Of a stretch of DNA of 64,000 nucleotides, positions 8,526-17,378 are shown in pieces. Positions within the stretch are counted from its first letter, which is position 1, and the number at the start of each line of letters is the position of its first letter. The stretch covers positions 62,001-126,000 of the forward strand of contig CATLOT010000003.1 in the NCBI GenBank assembly GCA_950054155.1. The letters run 5' to 3'. The stretch comes from an uncultured Bacteriovoracaceae bacterium (GTDB taxonomy: Bacteria > Bdellovibrionota > Bacteriovoracia > Bacteriovoracales > Bacteriovoracaceae). Both the position numbers and the translations under genes were made by a program. Below the pieces are notes generated by a model that worked only from the letters and a program-made list of their open reading frames with translations, did not search any database and was not told the origin of the DNA.

Positions 8526-9466
8526 AATACCTCATCCTCTTTCTCTTCTCACTTTCAACTCATGCATCTCAATTTGCGAATCGCAGCTTTCTCTTTCCCA
8601 AGGAGAAGACATTTGTTAGTGATTTTCGATTCACCTTTAAAAGGTGGAATTATGAGTATGAGGATGAAGATCTTCCTCTTAACGAAGACCTTTTAGAAGT
8701 AGAGAAAGAAGCCATTTTATTTGAACCAGAGTTGAGATATGGGTTAAAAAGTAATGCAAGTCTTATCATCGGCTTCACCTATCAATTTGAGGTACTTTCA
8801 GCTCATTTAGAGGAACAAGTTGGTGCGGATGAAGTTTATATTGCAAGTGCTGAAGAACGGGCCCTTCATAGTCCCTACTTTGGTATGAGGTATCGCATTC
8901 TTGACCATAAGGAAACTTACTTAGACTTTCAAGGCATCGCCACAATTAAAACCCATAAAAACTTAGACCCTACCTTTTCGGACCTAAGTTCCCAAATTGT
9001 AAATGGTAGTCACATTCTTTCATTATCATCTTTTTATGGGATGACAATTTTTAACGATATTCTACGACTAAGCCTTACCTATAATCATCACTTTGATTTC
9101 GATAAGCGCTTTGCCCTATTTGATGAAACCTATAATGCTTCGAACTTCTATAATATAGAGTTTGGCATTGGTTATACTTTTATTTTTGACTATGGCGACG
9201 ATCTTGAAATAAGTATCCTTTCAAGTATCACGGATAATTTTCAAGTACAAAGCGGTAACAATGTCATTAATTTCAAGGAAAATGTGACGCGACAATTTGG
9301 TTTACGCTATACCAACTACACTTTCAAAGAAACTTTTGGACTGCTGTACTTTGATTTCAAACAGGTTTTTGAACTCAATAGTTTTAGCTATCAAGCAAAT
9401 ACAATCAGTATTGAATCCGATAATACTTATACTCGCTTTAGTCTAGGTCTCACGACTCAGTACTAG
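8522..9466 (+). CDS. Outer-membrane beta-barrel protein of unknown function
   Basis: An in-frame ATG exists at 8507, but a GGAGG at 8509-8513 lies eight bases before a TTG at 8522, which overlaps the stop of the PAP2 gene; the TTG is therefore the likely start and gives 314 residues with signal peptide LKYLILFLFSLSTHASQ. The mature protein consists of alternating strands rich in Tyr, Phe and Asp and ends in SLGLTTQY, a barrel-type terminus. No family recognised. Its operon with lipid kinase and phosphatase suggests a link with envelope lipid. The end overlaps the convergent DUF3347 gene by 17 bases. Confidence 0.7.
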   Translation: MKYLILFLFSLSTHASQFANRSFLFPKEKTFVSDFRFTFKRWNYEYEDEDLPLNEDLLEVEKEAILFEPELRYGLKSNASLIIGFTYQFEVLSAHLEEQVGADEVYIASAEERALHSPYFGMRYRILDHKETYLDFQGIATIKTHKNLDPTFSDLSSQIVNGSHILSLSSFYGMTIFNDILRLSLTYNHHFDFDKRFALFDETYNASNFYNIEFGIGYTFIFDYGDDLEISILSSITDNFQVQSGNNVINFKENVTRQFGLRYTNYTFKETFGLLYFDFKQVFELNSFSYQANTISIESDNTYTRFSLGLTTQY

Positions 9467-9899
9467 AAGTCATTTTACTTCCACAATGAGGCATTGAAGA
9501 AGAAGCATAAGGGTTCATCACCTTTTCAGAATCTGTTGTATTTTGAATCCAATACTTTTTCACCATAGGACAATAATAGCGAGAATGATTTTTCACACCG
9601 CCCTCTCGATCAATAAGAACTAATATAGCCTGACTTACTATATTAAAGTCTTCATGGGCCTTTTTGATATCGTCTCTGCCAACAAGATTTTCTAACCTTT
9701 TAACAGCGTACTCCATGTCTTTTTGTTTTAGCTTAAAGAGGGACTTTTTAAGTTTTGAGGCACCTTCCTTAATCATCTTCATATCATTCTTAAAGAAGGC
9801 ACCATGAAGATGGTCATAATCAACTAAGACACTAGAAAGATCAGAGCTCCAAGAGCTTAGTGATATGAATAGACAAAGAAATAGAACAAAGGTTTTCAT
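9450..9899 (-). CDS. Periplasmic DUF3347-like metal-efflux accessory protein
   Basis: The 149-residue protein has a signal peptide ending near SSWSS. Residues 24-140 match the DUF3347 pattern: a helical half followed by RYYCPM (108-112), a tryptophan, NPYASS (129-134) and a second Cys at MPHCG (139). The two Cys, Met and His residues could bind copper or silver. In the family this domain stands alone or is fused to CusB-type adaptors. It is the last gene of the efflux operon, starting directly after the pump gene. It probably hands metal to, or buffers metal around, the pump. Confidence 0.75.
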   Translation of the reverse strand: MKTFVLFLCLFISLSSWSSDLSSVLVDYDHLHGAFFKNDMKMIKEGASKLKKSLFKLKQKDMEYAVKRLENLVGRDDIKKAHEDFNIVSQAILVLIDREGGVKNHSRYYCPMVKKYWIQNTTDSEKVMNPYASSSMPHCGSKMTSSTES

Positions 9900-12800
9900 T
9901 TAATTCTCCAATTTAAACTGACGTTGATAATAGAAACTAAAAATAACAGGAACAATAAAAAGAGATATCATTTGAGCGGCCATTCCTCCTAAAGTTGGTA
10001 TGGCCATAGGTCTCATAATCTCACTCCCCTGTCCGTTTGACCACAACAGAGGAAGTAAAGCAAAAACAGTTGTAAAGGTCGTCATTACTAATGGCCGAAT
10101 TCGTCTCCCTCCAGCCTCAAGAATAGCCGTTTTAAGCTCCCTTAAATTATGAGGGGGATTATCCCGGACGGCCTTTTGAAGATAGGTCATCAAAATAACT
10201 CCATCATCAACAGCGATACCAAAGAGAGCTATAAATCCAACCCAGACAGCAACACTAGAAGAAATACCTCCTAACCATAAGAAGAGAAGGCCTCCACTTG
10301 CGGCTACAGGTACTGCAGTAAAAACAATACTACTCAACGTTAGGGAGCGAAAAGAGAAATAGAGTATCAGTAAATTAACGACAAGGGATAAGGGGATGAG
10401 AAAAAGAAGTCTCTTATTGGCCCTTTGCTGATTTTGAAACTGGCCTGCCCATTCGACTGAATAACCTTGGGGAAGAACAAGATCCCTTTCAATCGTCTCC
10501 TTTGCTTCTTTTACAAAACCTACGGTATCACGATCTCTAACATTTAATTGAACCGTTGTTCTTAATAAGCCATTCTCTGACTGTATCATTGCAGGTCCAG
10601 TTGTGATCTCAATTTTTGCGACCTCTCTTAAGGGGATATGCTGACCGAGTCTCGTAGGTACAAGAATATTTTCAAGATCTGTGAGATCATCCCTCAGATC
10701 TTTCATATAGCGCACTCTTATTTTATACCTCTCTCGCCCTTCAATCATTTCATCGATTGTCATTCCTCCAATAGCAGTTTGAATAATGGCATTGATTTCA
10801 CCTGTGTTAACTCCATAACGACTAGCCGCTATTCTATCGATCTTAATTTCAACATAGGGTTTGCCCTGTATTCTCTCGGCATAGACACCGTAGGCACCTG
10901 CCACCTTTTCAAGTATTGTTCCTGCCTGTGTTGAAAGCTTTTGAAGAACACTGAGGTCGTCACCAAAAATCTTAAGGGCCACCTGAGTCTTAATTCCCGT
11001 GGAAATCATTCCGACTCTCGTTTGAATCGGAAAGTCCCATGAATTAACAAGCCCTGGGACCTGAACAAGCTCATCTAACTCACTCATAATGTCATAAATA
11101 TCCACTCCTAAAGGCCACTCACTTTGTGGTTTTAATTTAATGAGAGTCTCAAACATTCCAATAGGAGCTGGATCTAGACTGGTTTCGGCGCGTCCAAGTT
11201 TACCAATACTTTTCTCTACCAAGGGATGGGACTCCAAGACCTTATCTGTGTAACTTAATAGTTCCCTTGCCTTTGTCATTCCTATATCAGGAGTTGTAAC
11301 AGGCATATAGAGGATCTCCCCTTCATTTAGACTTGGCATAAATTCAGAACCGATTCGTGTAAAACTAACATAGCCAATGAGAATCATAACCAAAGGTAGA
11401 ATGAGAAATTGCTTTCTATAATTAAGGACTTTAACAAGAATTGGTCTGTAAATTTTTTGAATCAAAAGGCTCATCTTATTCTCCTCTATTTTCGGCAACT
11501 CTTTGTTGAGAAGAAAAAAGGAGAGCACGGGAATAAGAAAGAGGGCCACAATAACCGACCCAATCATGGCCAAAGTTTTCGCCCACGCGAGAGGCAAGAA
11601 AAGTTTCCCTTCTGCACTTTCAAGAGCAAAGACAGGTATAAATGTTATCACAGTGGTGAGAACAGCTGTTAGTATCGCTGGTCCGACTTCAACTGATGCC
11701 TCATAAATAGTCTTTAAACGCTCATCTAAACTCTGTGGTCTCTCCTTTTGAAGGTGTCCATAAATATTCTCAGTCATTATGATTCCCATATCAACCATCG
11801 TACCAATAGCAATAACGAGACCAGAGAGGCTCATAATATTAGACTCAATATCGAGTAAGTACATCATTATAAAACTAATACCAACACCAAGGGGAAGGGT
11901 AAGGGCGACAAGAAAGCTAGAACGTAGATTAAGAAGAAATAAGAATACAACAAGGGCGGTAATGAGGATTTCTTGAGTGAGAGCACTCTTTACTGTGTCC
12001 ATTGTGTTATCTATTAATTGAGATCGGTCGTAAAAAGGGGTGACTTTCACGCCCTTTGGTAGCCCCTTTTCAATATCCACCAGCCTCTCTTTAATTGCGT
12101 TTATCACCCTCTTGGGATTTTCACCATACCTCATAGTAACGATGCCACCCACAGCCTCGATCCCACCAGAGTCTAAGGCTCCCCTTCTAAAGGCGGGACC
12201 TATTTTTACAGTAGCAAGATCCTTGACTCTTATCGGCGTACCTCCTTTTAAGGAAACGACAACTTCCTCAATATCCTCTCTTTTTTGGAATTGTCCGACA
12301 CCTCGTATGATAAGTTCCCTCTCCCCCTGTTCAATGACCTCTGCTCCTACATCGCTATTAGACTGCTTTATCGCGGCCAAGATTTGAGGAAAATGGATAT
12401 CAAAGGCTAAAATTTTATTGGGATCAACATCAATCTGATATTCCTTTTCAAAACCTCCAATACTCGCAACTTCACTTACGCCGTCAACGGACTGAAGTCT
12501 ATAAGAGAGGTAAAAGTCCTGAAGACTTCTCAATTCCTCTAGAGAAAGAGGGTTTGGATTGCTGGGTTCATTTTCAAGAATATACCAAAATATTTGTCCA
12601 AGACCTGTTGCATCTGGGCCAAGAGAAGGTGTCACTGCTTTAGGTAGTATAGAGTTGGCTTGAGATAACTTTTCAAGGATTCGCGACCTTGACCAATAAA
12701 AGTCGATATCTTCTTTGAAGATAATTGTTACGACAGAAAAGCCAAAAGCACTTGCTCCTCGAACACGGTCAACTCCAGGGATCCCTTGCAGCAAAACGGA

Positions 12801-13007
12801 GAGAGGATAAGTGATTTGTTCTTCGACATCTTTAGGAGAGCGCCCATTCCATTCACTAAAAACAATTTGCTGATTTTCTCCAATATCAGGAATAGCATCT
12901 ACACGAGAGTTCTGAAGACAAAAAAGAGCGAGGACTACGACAAGCCCAAAGAGGAGGATAACCAGCCCCCGCATCTTAAGAGAGTTACCAATAAGCTTAG
13001 TGAGCAT
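9900..13007 (-). CDS. cusA: Cus/Czc-type heavy-metal RND efflux pump
   Basis: A 1,035-residue inner-membrane pump of the HME-RND family. The ATG at 13007 (MLTKLIGNSLKMRG) matches the usual pump N-terminus and overlaps cusB by 11 bases, so it is chosen over an upstream ATG at 13037. Two sets of transmembrane helices flank large periplasmic loops; VIAIGTMVDMGIIMTENI is the proton-relay helix signature. The porter loop has TRVGMISTGI, aligned with the methionine of the CusA DMLSTGIK motif, favouring Cu(I)/Ag(I). Genes for its adaptor and outer-membrane factor lie immediately upstream. It would export monovalent metal from periplasm or cytoplasm through the tripartite channel. Confidence 0.93.
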   Translation of the reverse strand: MLTKLIGNSLKMRGLVILLFGLVVVLALFCLQNSRVDAIPDIGENQQIVFSEWNGRSPKDVEEQITYPLSVLLQGIPGVDRVRGASAFGFSVVTIIFKEDIDFYWSRSRILEKLSQANSILPKAVTPSLGPDATGLGQIFWYILENEPSNPNPLSLEELRSLQDFYLSYRLQSVDGVSEVASIGGFEKEYQIDVDPNKILAFDIHFPQILAAIKQSNSDVGAEVIEQGERELIIRGVGQFQKREDIEEVVVSLKGGTPIRVKDLATVKIGPAFRRGALDSGGIEAVGGIVTMRYGENPKRVINAIKERLVDIEKGLPKGVKVTPFYDRSQLIDNTMDTVKSALTQEILITALVVFLFLLNLRSSFLVALTLPLGVGISFIMMYLLDIESNIMSLSGLVIAIGTMVDMGIIMTENIYGHLQKERPQSLDERLKTIYEASVEVGPAILTAVLTTVITFIPVFALESAEGKLFLPLAWAKTLAMIGSVIVALFLIPVLSFFLLNKELPKIEENKMSLLIQKIYRPILVKVLNYRKQFLILPLVMILIGYVSFTRIGSEFMPSLNEGEILYMPVTTPDIGMTKARELLSYTDKVLESHPLVEKSIGKLGRAETSLDPAPIGMFETLIKLKPQSEWPLGVDIYDIMSELDELVQVPGLVNSWDFPIQTRVGMISTGIKTQVALKIFGDDLSVLQKLSTQAGTILEKVAGAYGVYAERIQGKPYVEIKIDRIAASRYGVNTGEINAIIQTAIGGMTIDEMIEGRERYKIRVRYMKDLRDDLTDLENILVPTRLGQHIPLREVAKIEITTGPAMIQSENGLLRTTVQLNVRDRDTVGFVKEAKETIERDLVLPQGYSVEWAGQFQNQQRANKRLLFLIPLSLVVNLLILYFSFRSLTLSSIVFTAVPVAASGGLLFLWLGGISSSVAVWVGFIALFGIAVDDGVILMTYLQKAVRDNPPHNLRELKTAILEAGGRRIRPLVMTTFTTVFALLPLLWSNGQGSEIMRPMAIPTLGGMAAQMISLFIVPVIFSFYYQRQFKLEN

Positions 13008-14295
13008 GATCAACTCCAAAAAGCTGTGACTGAGCATCTAAGAGAAAGTTTCCTTTCGTTACAACAAGGTCCCCTTCTTTTAGTCCATCCTTGACCTCGA
13101 CAAACTCATCGGTCGAGAAGCCGGTGATAATGGGATGGGATTCATATTGATTGTCTCCCTTGTCCAACCACACTATTTTCTTTCGTCCAGTATCAATAAC
13201 AGCACCTTGAGGTATAACCAGCGTGTTCTTATCACTAGCAACACTAAGTTTAGCGGTAGCCGTCATCCCTGGCCGCAATTTACCATTCGTATTTTCAAGA
13301 GTTGTTCTCACTTTTAATGTTCGGCTTTTCTCATTAAGAAGAGGGCTTACAAAATCAAGCTTTCCATGCCAATACTCTCCTGGGTATGCACTAAACTCAA
13401 GTTCTATATCTTGCCCAAGATTAACAAGACCGGATTCATGTTCGTAAACATCTAACTCAACCCAAAGCTGAGACAAGTCCACCAGATCAAAATAACTTTC
13501 CCCTTCTTTAAAATATTTCCCTACAAGTGCACTTCTATTTTCGACAATACCTGTTACGGGAGAATATATCGTTACCTCCCGGGGCACTTTTCTTTCTTGT
13601 GCCCACTTCTGGAGTTGAGCATCTCGAATTCCCCATTGCTTTAGCCTCTCAGTACTTTGCTCATATATATCGCGAAAGGCCTTACTCTTTTTATTTTTTA
13701 AATGATTTGCTCTGGCTATCAGATACTCTTCGGCTCCTGTCAAAAGAAGAGGACTATAGATTTTGAGAACGGGATCGCCTTTACGAATAAAAGAGCCCGT
13801 AGACCTTACCAAGACTTCTTCAACTCTTCCCCTTACACGAGAAGGAATATTCGATTGTCCTTGTTCAGATTTAAGGACAGTTCCAAGGAGACGAATTTTT
13901 CTTTTAAGCTTCTTTTTTTGAACCTTAAATAAACCTACCTTCAAGTGTTTAATTTGATGAGGTCGGACCTGTAACTTCTTTTTGCCCCTTTCAAATTTTT
14001 GCATAGGCCTACCATCAAGAGGACATACCCCTTCATGTAAACTCTTAACAGAAGGGTCACTCTCACAGTAGTAATAAGGCTTTTGTGATGCCTTCCCCTC
14101 AGTCTGCGTCTTTTGAATCCTCGTAAGTCCCATTCCACAGATAGGACACTTCCCAGGCTCCTTTTCTTTTATTTGAGGGTGCATAGAGCAAGTATAAAAG
14201 ACCTCATCATGTTTATGATCAGGGTGAACCTCTTTCTCTTGGCATGAGACAAAAAGCAGAGAAAAAACAAAAACTAGAATATTAATTTTAATCAT
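12997..14295 (-). CDS. cusB: CusB-type membrane-fusion lipoprotein with two metal-binding domains
   Basis: Start chosen at 14295 because AAAAGGA precedes it and the product then begins with a lipoprotein signal (FVSC, Cys18); an ATG ten codons earlier is less likely. Residues 34-57 form a heavy-metal-binding domain, YTCSMHP then CPICGMGL. Residues 75-98 are a second, diverged copy (YYCESDP then CPLDGRPM). The rest is the usual adaptor: lipoyl/barrel-sandwich hybrid, alpha hairpin, beta barrel with KLRPGMTATAKL, and a membrane-proximal domain. It would link the inner-membrane pump to the outer-membrane factor. It overlaps both neighbours (8 and 11 bases), indicating a tight operon. Confidence 0.9.
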   Translation of the reverse strand: MIKINILVFVFSLLFVSCQEKEVHPDHKHDEVFYTCSMHPQIKEKEPGKCPICGMGLTRIQKTQTEGKASQKPYYYCESDPSVKSLHEGVCPLDGRPMQKFERGKKKLQVRPHQIKHLKVGLFKVQKKKLKRKIRLLGTVLKSEQGQSNIPSRVRGRVEEVLVRSTGSFIRKGDPVLKIYSPLLLTGAEEYLIARANHLKNKKSKAFRDIYEQSTERLKQWGIRDAQLQKWAQERKVPREVTIYSPVTGIVENRSALVGKYFKEGESYFDLVDLSQLWVELDVYEHESGLVNLGQDIELEFSAYPGEYWHGKLDFVSPLLNEKSRTLKVRTTLENTNGKLRPGMTATAKLSVASDKNTLVIPQGAVIDTGRKKIVWLDKGDNQYESHPIITGFSTDEFVEVKDGLKEGDLVVTKGNFLLDAQSQLFGVDHAH

Positions 14296-15508
14296 TTCTA
14301 TTTTCCTTTTCTGGATAAAGAGCACTCCCTTTCGTGAAGATATAGTTTATTTTCTTACTTAAAAGCGAGGCCCTCGCTTTAATGACACCGAATTTCTCGT
14401 TTTGATATTGGAGATGAGAATCAAGAAGTTCCTTATAGGATGCACCACCACGAGAATAAGACTTTGCCACAATATCACGAGAACTTTTGGCATATTTTAA
14501 TATCTCATTTTCTCTAATTCTTAGCTGTTCTATGTGATCGTGAATTTCAAATTCTATTTTTCTTAGTAAATGAGGGAGTCCTAAGCGGTATTCCTCAAGT
14601 CTTTTCTTAGCAACTTTTGACTCACTAAGCTTCTTTGCACTTTTAGAATATCTCGTCGAACTCGTTGGTATTGGTATGGTGATACTTGCCCCAACAAAGT
14701 CACCAAAAGCATTATTCCTCTTTGTATAATGGACTCCAAATTCAATATCGGGAAAGTAATCTCGCTTTTTTGCTTGATACTGAAGGTCTTCAGCTTTTAA
14801 CTTTTTTTCTAATCCTTTTTCAAAAAAATCATACTTTGCTTCAAGGGACTGCCATCTTTCAAGATGATCCCAAGGTATATCCGTAATTTGCATTGGCCTT
14901 TCACGACTTAAGAGAGAAGCCCTCATTTCAGGATAGCTTTTGAGTTTAAATCTTAGGCTCGCAAGCTCCACATTAAGCTTAGAAAGAGCAATTTGAATTT
15001 CGAGAACAGCCTGTTGCGGAACTTTACCAGTACTATATAACCTTTTAGACACTTTAAGATTAGACTCAAGCCATCTCTTGCTCTCACGAAGAACTGACAA
15101 AGCATTGAATGCCCTTTGATTTTCTACCTCTATAATCCAAAGTGATTTCACTATTTTTCGTTTTAAGAGTTCCCTCTTTGCGCTTTGAGAGGCGGCCAAT
15201 TCTAGAAAGGCCTCTTTCTCTAAACGATTACGCCCACTAAGAGTAAGTTTCTGACTTAACCCAAGCTTCAAACCAGTCATCATAGAGTTATCCCAATCCA
15301 ATGAATCCTTTGGAAAATTGACAGCACTCACACTTAATTTGGGATCCCCCCATGATGAGGCAATATCACCTTCACTTTTAAGGGTGTTGATGAGCTCTGT
15401 CTCGACCTGAATGAGTTTATGTTGATCGAGACTTTCAATCGCCTCGCCAAAAGTGAGCGCATAAAGTGGACTAATAAGAGAAAATATTAATTGGAGTATT
15501 CCAAACAT
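14288..15508 (-). CDS. TolC-like outer-membrane efflux factor (CusC role)
   Basis: The 406-residue protein has a signal peptide (through SPLYALTF) and a long helical body with two repeated halves, typical of outer-membrane efflux proteins. Strand regions WGDPKLSVSAVNFP and DIEFGVHYTKRN correspond to the barrel segments. It is short for TolC (about 430-480) and lacks the N-terminal lipid Cys of CusC itself, which is a known variant for CzcC/CusC relatives. It precedes cusB with an eight-base overlap. It should form the channel through the outer membrane for the metal pump. Confidence 0.85.
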   Translation of the reverse strand: MFGILQLIFSLISPLYALTFGEAIESLDQHKLIQVETELINTLKSEGDIASSWGDPKLSVSAVNFPKDSLDWDNSMMTGLKLGLSQKLTLSGRNRLEKEAFLELAASQSAKRELLKRKIVKSLWIIEVENQRAFNALSVLRESKRWLESNLKVSKRLYSTGKVPQQAVLEIQIALSKLNVELASLRFKLKSYPEMRASLLSRERPMQITDIPWDHLERWQSLEAKYDFFEKGLEKKLKAEDLQYQAKKRDYFPDIEFGVHYTKRNNAFGDFVGASITIPIPTSSTRYSKSAKKLSESKVAKKRLEEYRLGLPHLLRKIEFEIHDHIEQLRIRENEILKYAKSSRDIVAKSYSRGGASYKELLDSHLQYQNEKFGVIKARASLLSKKINYIFTKGSALYPEKENRND

Positions 15509-15554
15509 AGCTATGCCTTGTTTTAAAGGTTAAGAAGAGATGTGTTTGGAATTT

Positions 15555-15976
15555 TTAAATGAGGAACTGGTCCTTAAGAATAAAGAGGCGTTGCTGAGAT
15601 TTAAAGTGAAGGAAATTATGATGGGAGTCATCAGGAATTTTAGGACGGTAATGTTGCTGAGAAAGTCCTAATCGCTGGAAATTAAGGGGAAGCTGAGTGT
15701 GACCAATGAGAGAAAAGCTCTTCTCTAAAGAAGTATCAAACTCAGATAAGAAACTTTCTGGTGAACACTGCCCCGTTAATTCACCCTGACATTTGAAAGG
15801 ACTTGTCTTGCCTTCCTTTTTTTCTTTTTATCACAACACTCATGACCTGAAGCCATCTTCTTTTGAGTGACTTCCTCTTTCTTACTTAACTCACAATGAA
15901 CTTCACAAGTCTTAGCTAAGACCTGTGTCGTTAAAAAAGAGAGCAAGAAGAATAGTAGAGCGTATGCTTTCATCAT
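15555..15976 (-). pseudogene. Small secreted Cys/His-rich protein gene with frameshift in poly-A run
   Basis: The first frame (ATG at 15976) encodes 66 residues: a signal peptide to VLAK, then TCEVHCELSKK, SGHECCDKKKK, and stops at 15776. Right after a run of seven A (seen on the coding strand, near 15820) another frame is open for about 90 codons, through PFKCQGE, LTGQCSPE, then His-rich DDSHHNFLHF, to a TAA at 15555-15557. One extra A in the run would join both into a single protein of about 140 residues with Cys and His clusters. Position just ahead of the efflux operon, 46 bases before the TolC-like gene, suggests periplasmic metal binding. It may be a real mutation, a sequencing error or slippage expression; I cannot tell which. 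Confidence 0.65.
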
Positions 15977-15985
15977 GATGCATTA

Positions 15986-16013
15986 ATTATAGCACAAATC
16001 TTCTTAATACCAA
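15986..16013 (-). promoter_or_regulatory. Promoter of metal-efflux operon with extended minus-10
   Basis: On the minus strand TTGGTA, 16 bases, then TGCTATAAT (an extended minus-10). The transcript would begin about three bases before the ATG of the Cys/His-rich gene, so it may be nearly leaderless. The palindrome CATCATGATG overlaps this start and could be an operator. The minus-35 lies in the 3' end of the upstream gene. Confidence 0.5.
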
Positions 16014-17281
16014 ACTCGACAGCGGGTGCGGTTGCGGCCAGTCTCACCCCAGCGCTGGGCCATCTCATCATTAGGATGTGAACTAAGGAAACCGGCATCC
16101 ATTCTTCTGTAGAGTTCAGCGAGATGAATCGTGGTTCCTGCTTTATAAGTGATTGAACATAGGTTCATAAGTTCTGAATCGAGATTGCGGTCTCTCCCCT
16201 GAGCCTGACCAGATCGAATCTCTTGGAGAAGATCCCAGTAAGCATAACCGACCTCGCGAAACTCCCCACTATTTTCAAGAACGCTCATTTCGTAAAAGAG
16301 GTTCTCAAAATCATTTTGCAAGGACTTATCGCGAGAAGGAGTAGAATACGCATCGTAATCAGCATAGTTCATACAACGCCCACGTGTTTGACGATGATGC
16401 TCCAATCCTTGATTCACATACTCAACTCTATCATTTGCAGCACGACAAAGTGTTTTCATCTTAGATTGGAGAAGCTCAAGGGGTGTTTGATCCGCAAGTT
16501 TGAGCGTATTTTTAACGTGTCTAAAAAAGCCTCTCGCTCCAAGACTTTTGGCCAAGTCAAATTGTTCCTGAGAATAACCATAGTCTTCAGGATAGACACT
16601 TGCACTTGATCTCAACTCTGAAGGCCACTTAAAGCGCTTAAAGCCCCATACTGTTTGAGGAGCATTAGAAAAGGCAAAACCACGTCTGTAATTGAGGGGA
16701 AGGCCTTTTTTAGCGATTGCTTGAGTCGCATATATAACATCAAAGTCACCCGTTTCGGTGATGTCTTTTATATTGTAAGCGTGACGAATACTTTTATTAA
16801 AGGCCCTCTTAATTTTGTAAGTGTAGAGCATGCCGGGAGATACACTTTCAATTTTTACCGGAAGAGTGTCGTGATAATTGAGATGTTCTGTCCCTACCGA
16901 TGCGCCAAGGTAATTGATAAAGGCGACAAGACGCTTTTCTTTTGCTCCTGCGTAATCAAACTTATTCGTTTCATTGCTCAGACCATTGAAACCACGACGA
17001 GAACCAGAAGGATCCTTCACTTGAAAAGGAAGAGAATTTTCCATGCTGAAGATCGCGCGAAGAGCGTAACTTGCATCTGCACAATCAGCTTTAATTCCAT
17101 AATAAGGACTATTCTTTCCAACAAAAATATTCTTATGAACTTTTGCAGACATCATCCACTGAGCAAACTTCTCTTCCCACTGCATATCCCATGTGTTGGA
17201 GGCTTGCCACACACTGGAGTTGGCCGCTTGAGAAAAGAAAGCCGAAACTAAAATTACGATTAAAGTCTTATTAAACATCAC
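16004..17281 (-). CDS. Secreted papain/transglutaminase-fold candidate
   Basis: The 425-residue protein has a signal peptide (to about Ala20). Residues 62-86 read GIKADCADASYALRAIF, with Cys67 followed by a helix, and HAYNIKDI at 167-174 followed by TGDFDVIYAT, so a Cys-His-Asp arrangement as in transglutaminase-like or NlpC/P60-like enzymes is plausible. The C-terminal 180 residues have four scattered Cys and are helical. The protein should act in the periplasm or outside, perhaps on peptidoglycan or protein. It shares orientation with the metal operon but that operon has its own promoter at its end. The enzyme class is inferred only from the motif spacing. Confidence 0.6.
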   Translation of the reverse strand: MMFNKTLIVILVSAFFSQAANSSVWQASNTWDMQWEEKFAQWMMSAKVHKNIFVGKNSPYYGIKADCADASYALRAIFSMENSLPFQVKDPSGSRRGFNGLSNETNKFDYAGAKEKRLVAFINYLGASVGTEHLNYHDTLPVKIESVSPGMLYTYKIKRAFNKSIRHAYNIKDITETGDFDVIYATQAIAKKGLPLNYRRGFAFSNAPQTVWGFKRFKWPSELRSSASVYPEDYGYSQEQFDLAKSLGARGFFRHVKNTLKLADQTPLELLQSKMKTLCRAANDRVEYVNQGLEHHRQTRGRCMNYADYDAYSTPSRDKSLQNDFENLFYEMSVLENSGEFREVGYAYWDLLQEIRSGQAQGRDRNLDSELMNLCSITYKAGTTIHLAELYRRMDAGFLSSHPNDEMAQRWGETGRNRTRCRVWY

Positions 17282-17378
17282 ACACTCACTCTTTATAAAA
17301 TGGGGAAATGGGAGTAGTTGTGGTATGACGAGGAGAATTGTCTGTCAATAAAATGCGCTCGACATTAAAGGTCACACC

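Noticed and set aside
10638-13094. Several open frames on the plus strand within the efflux-pump gene
   Set aside because: They run opposite to a well-supported long RND pump gene, have no ribosome-binding sites or recognisable proteins, and look like codon shadows.
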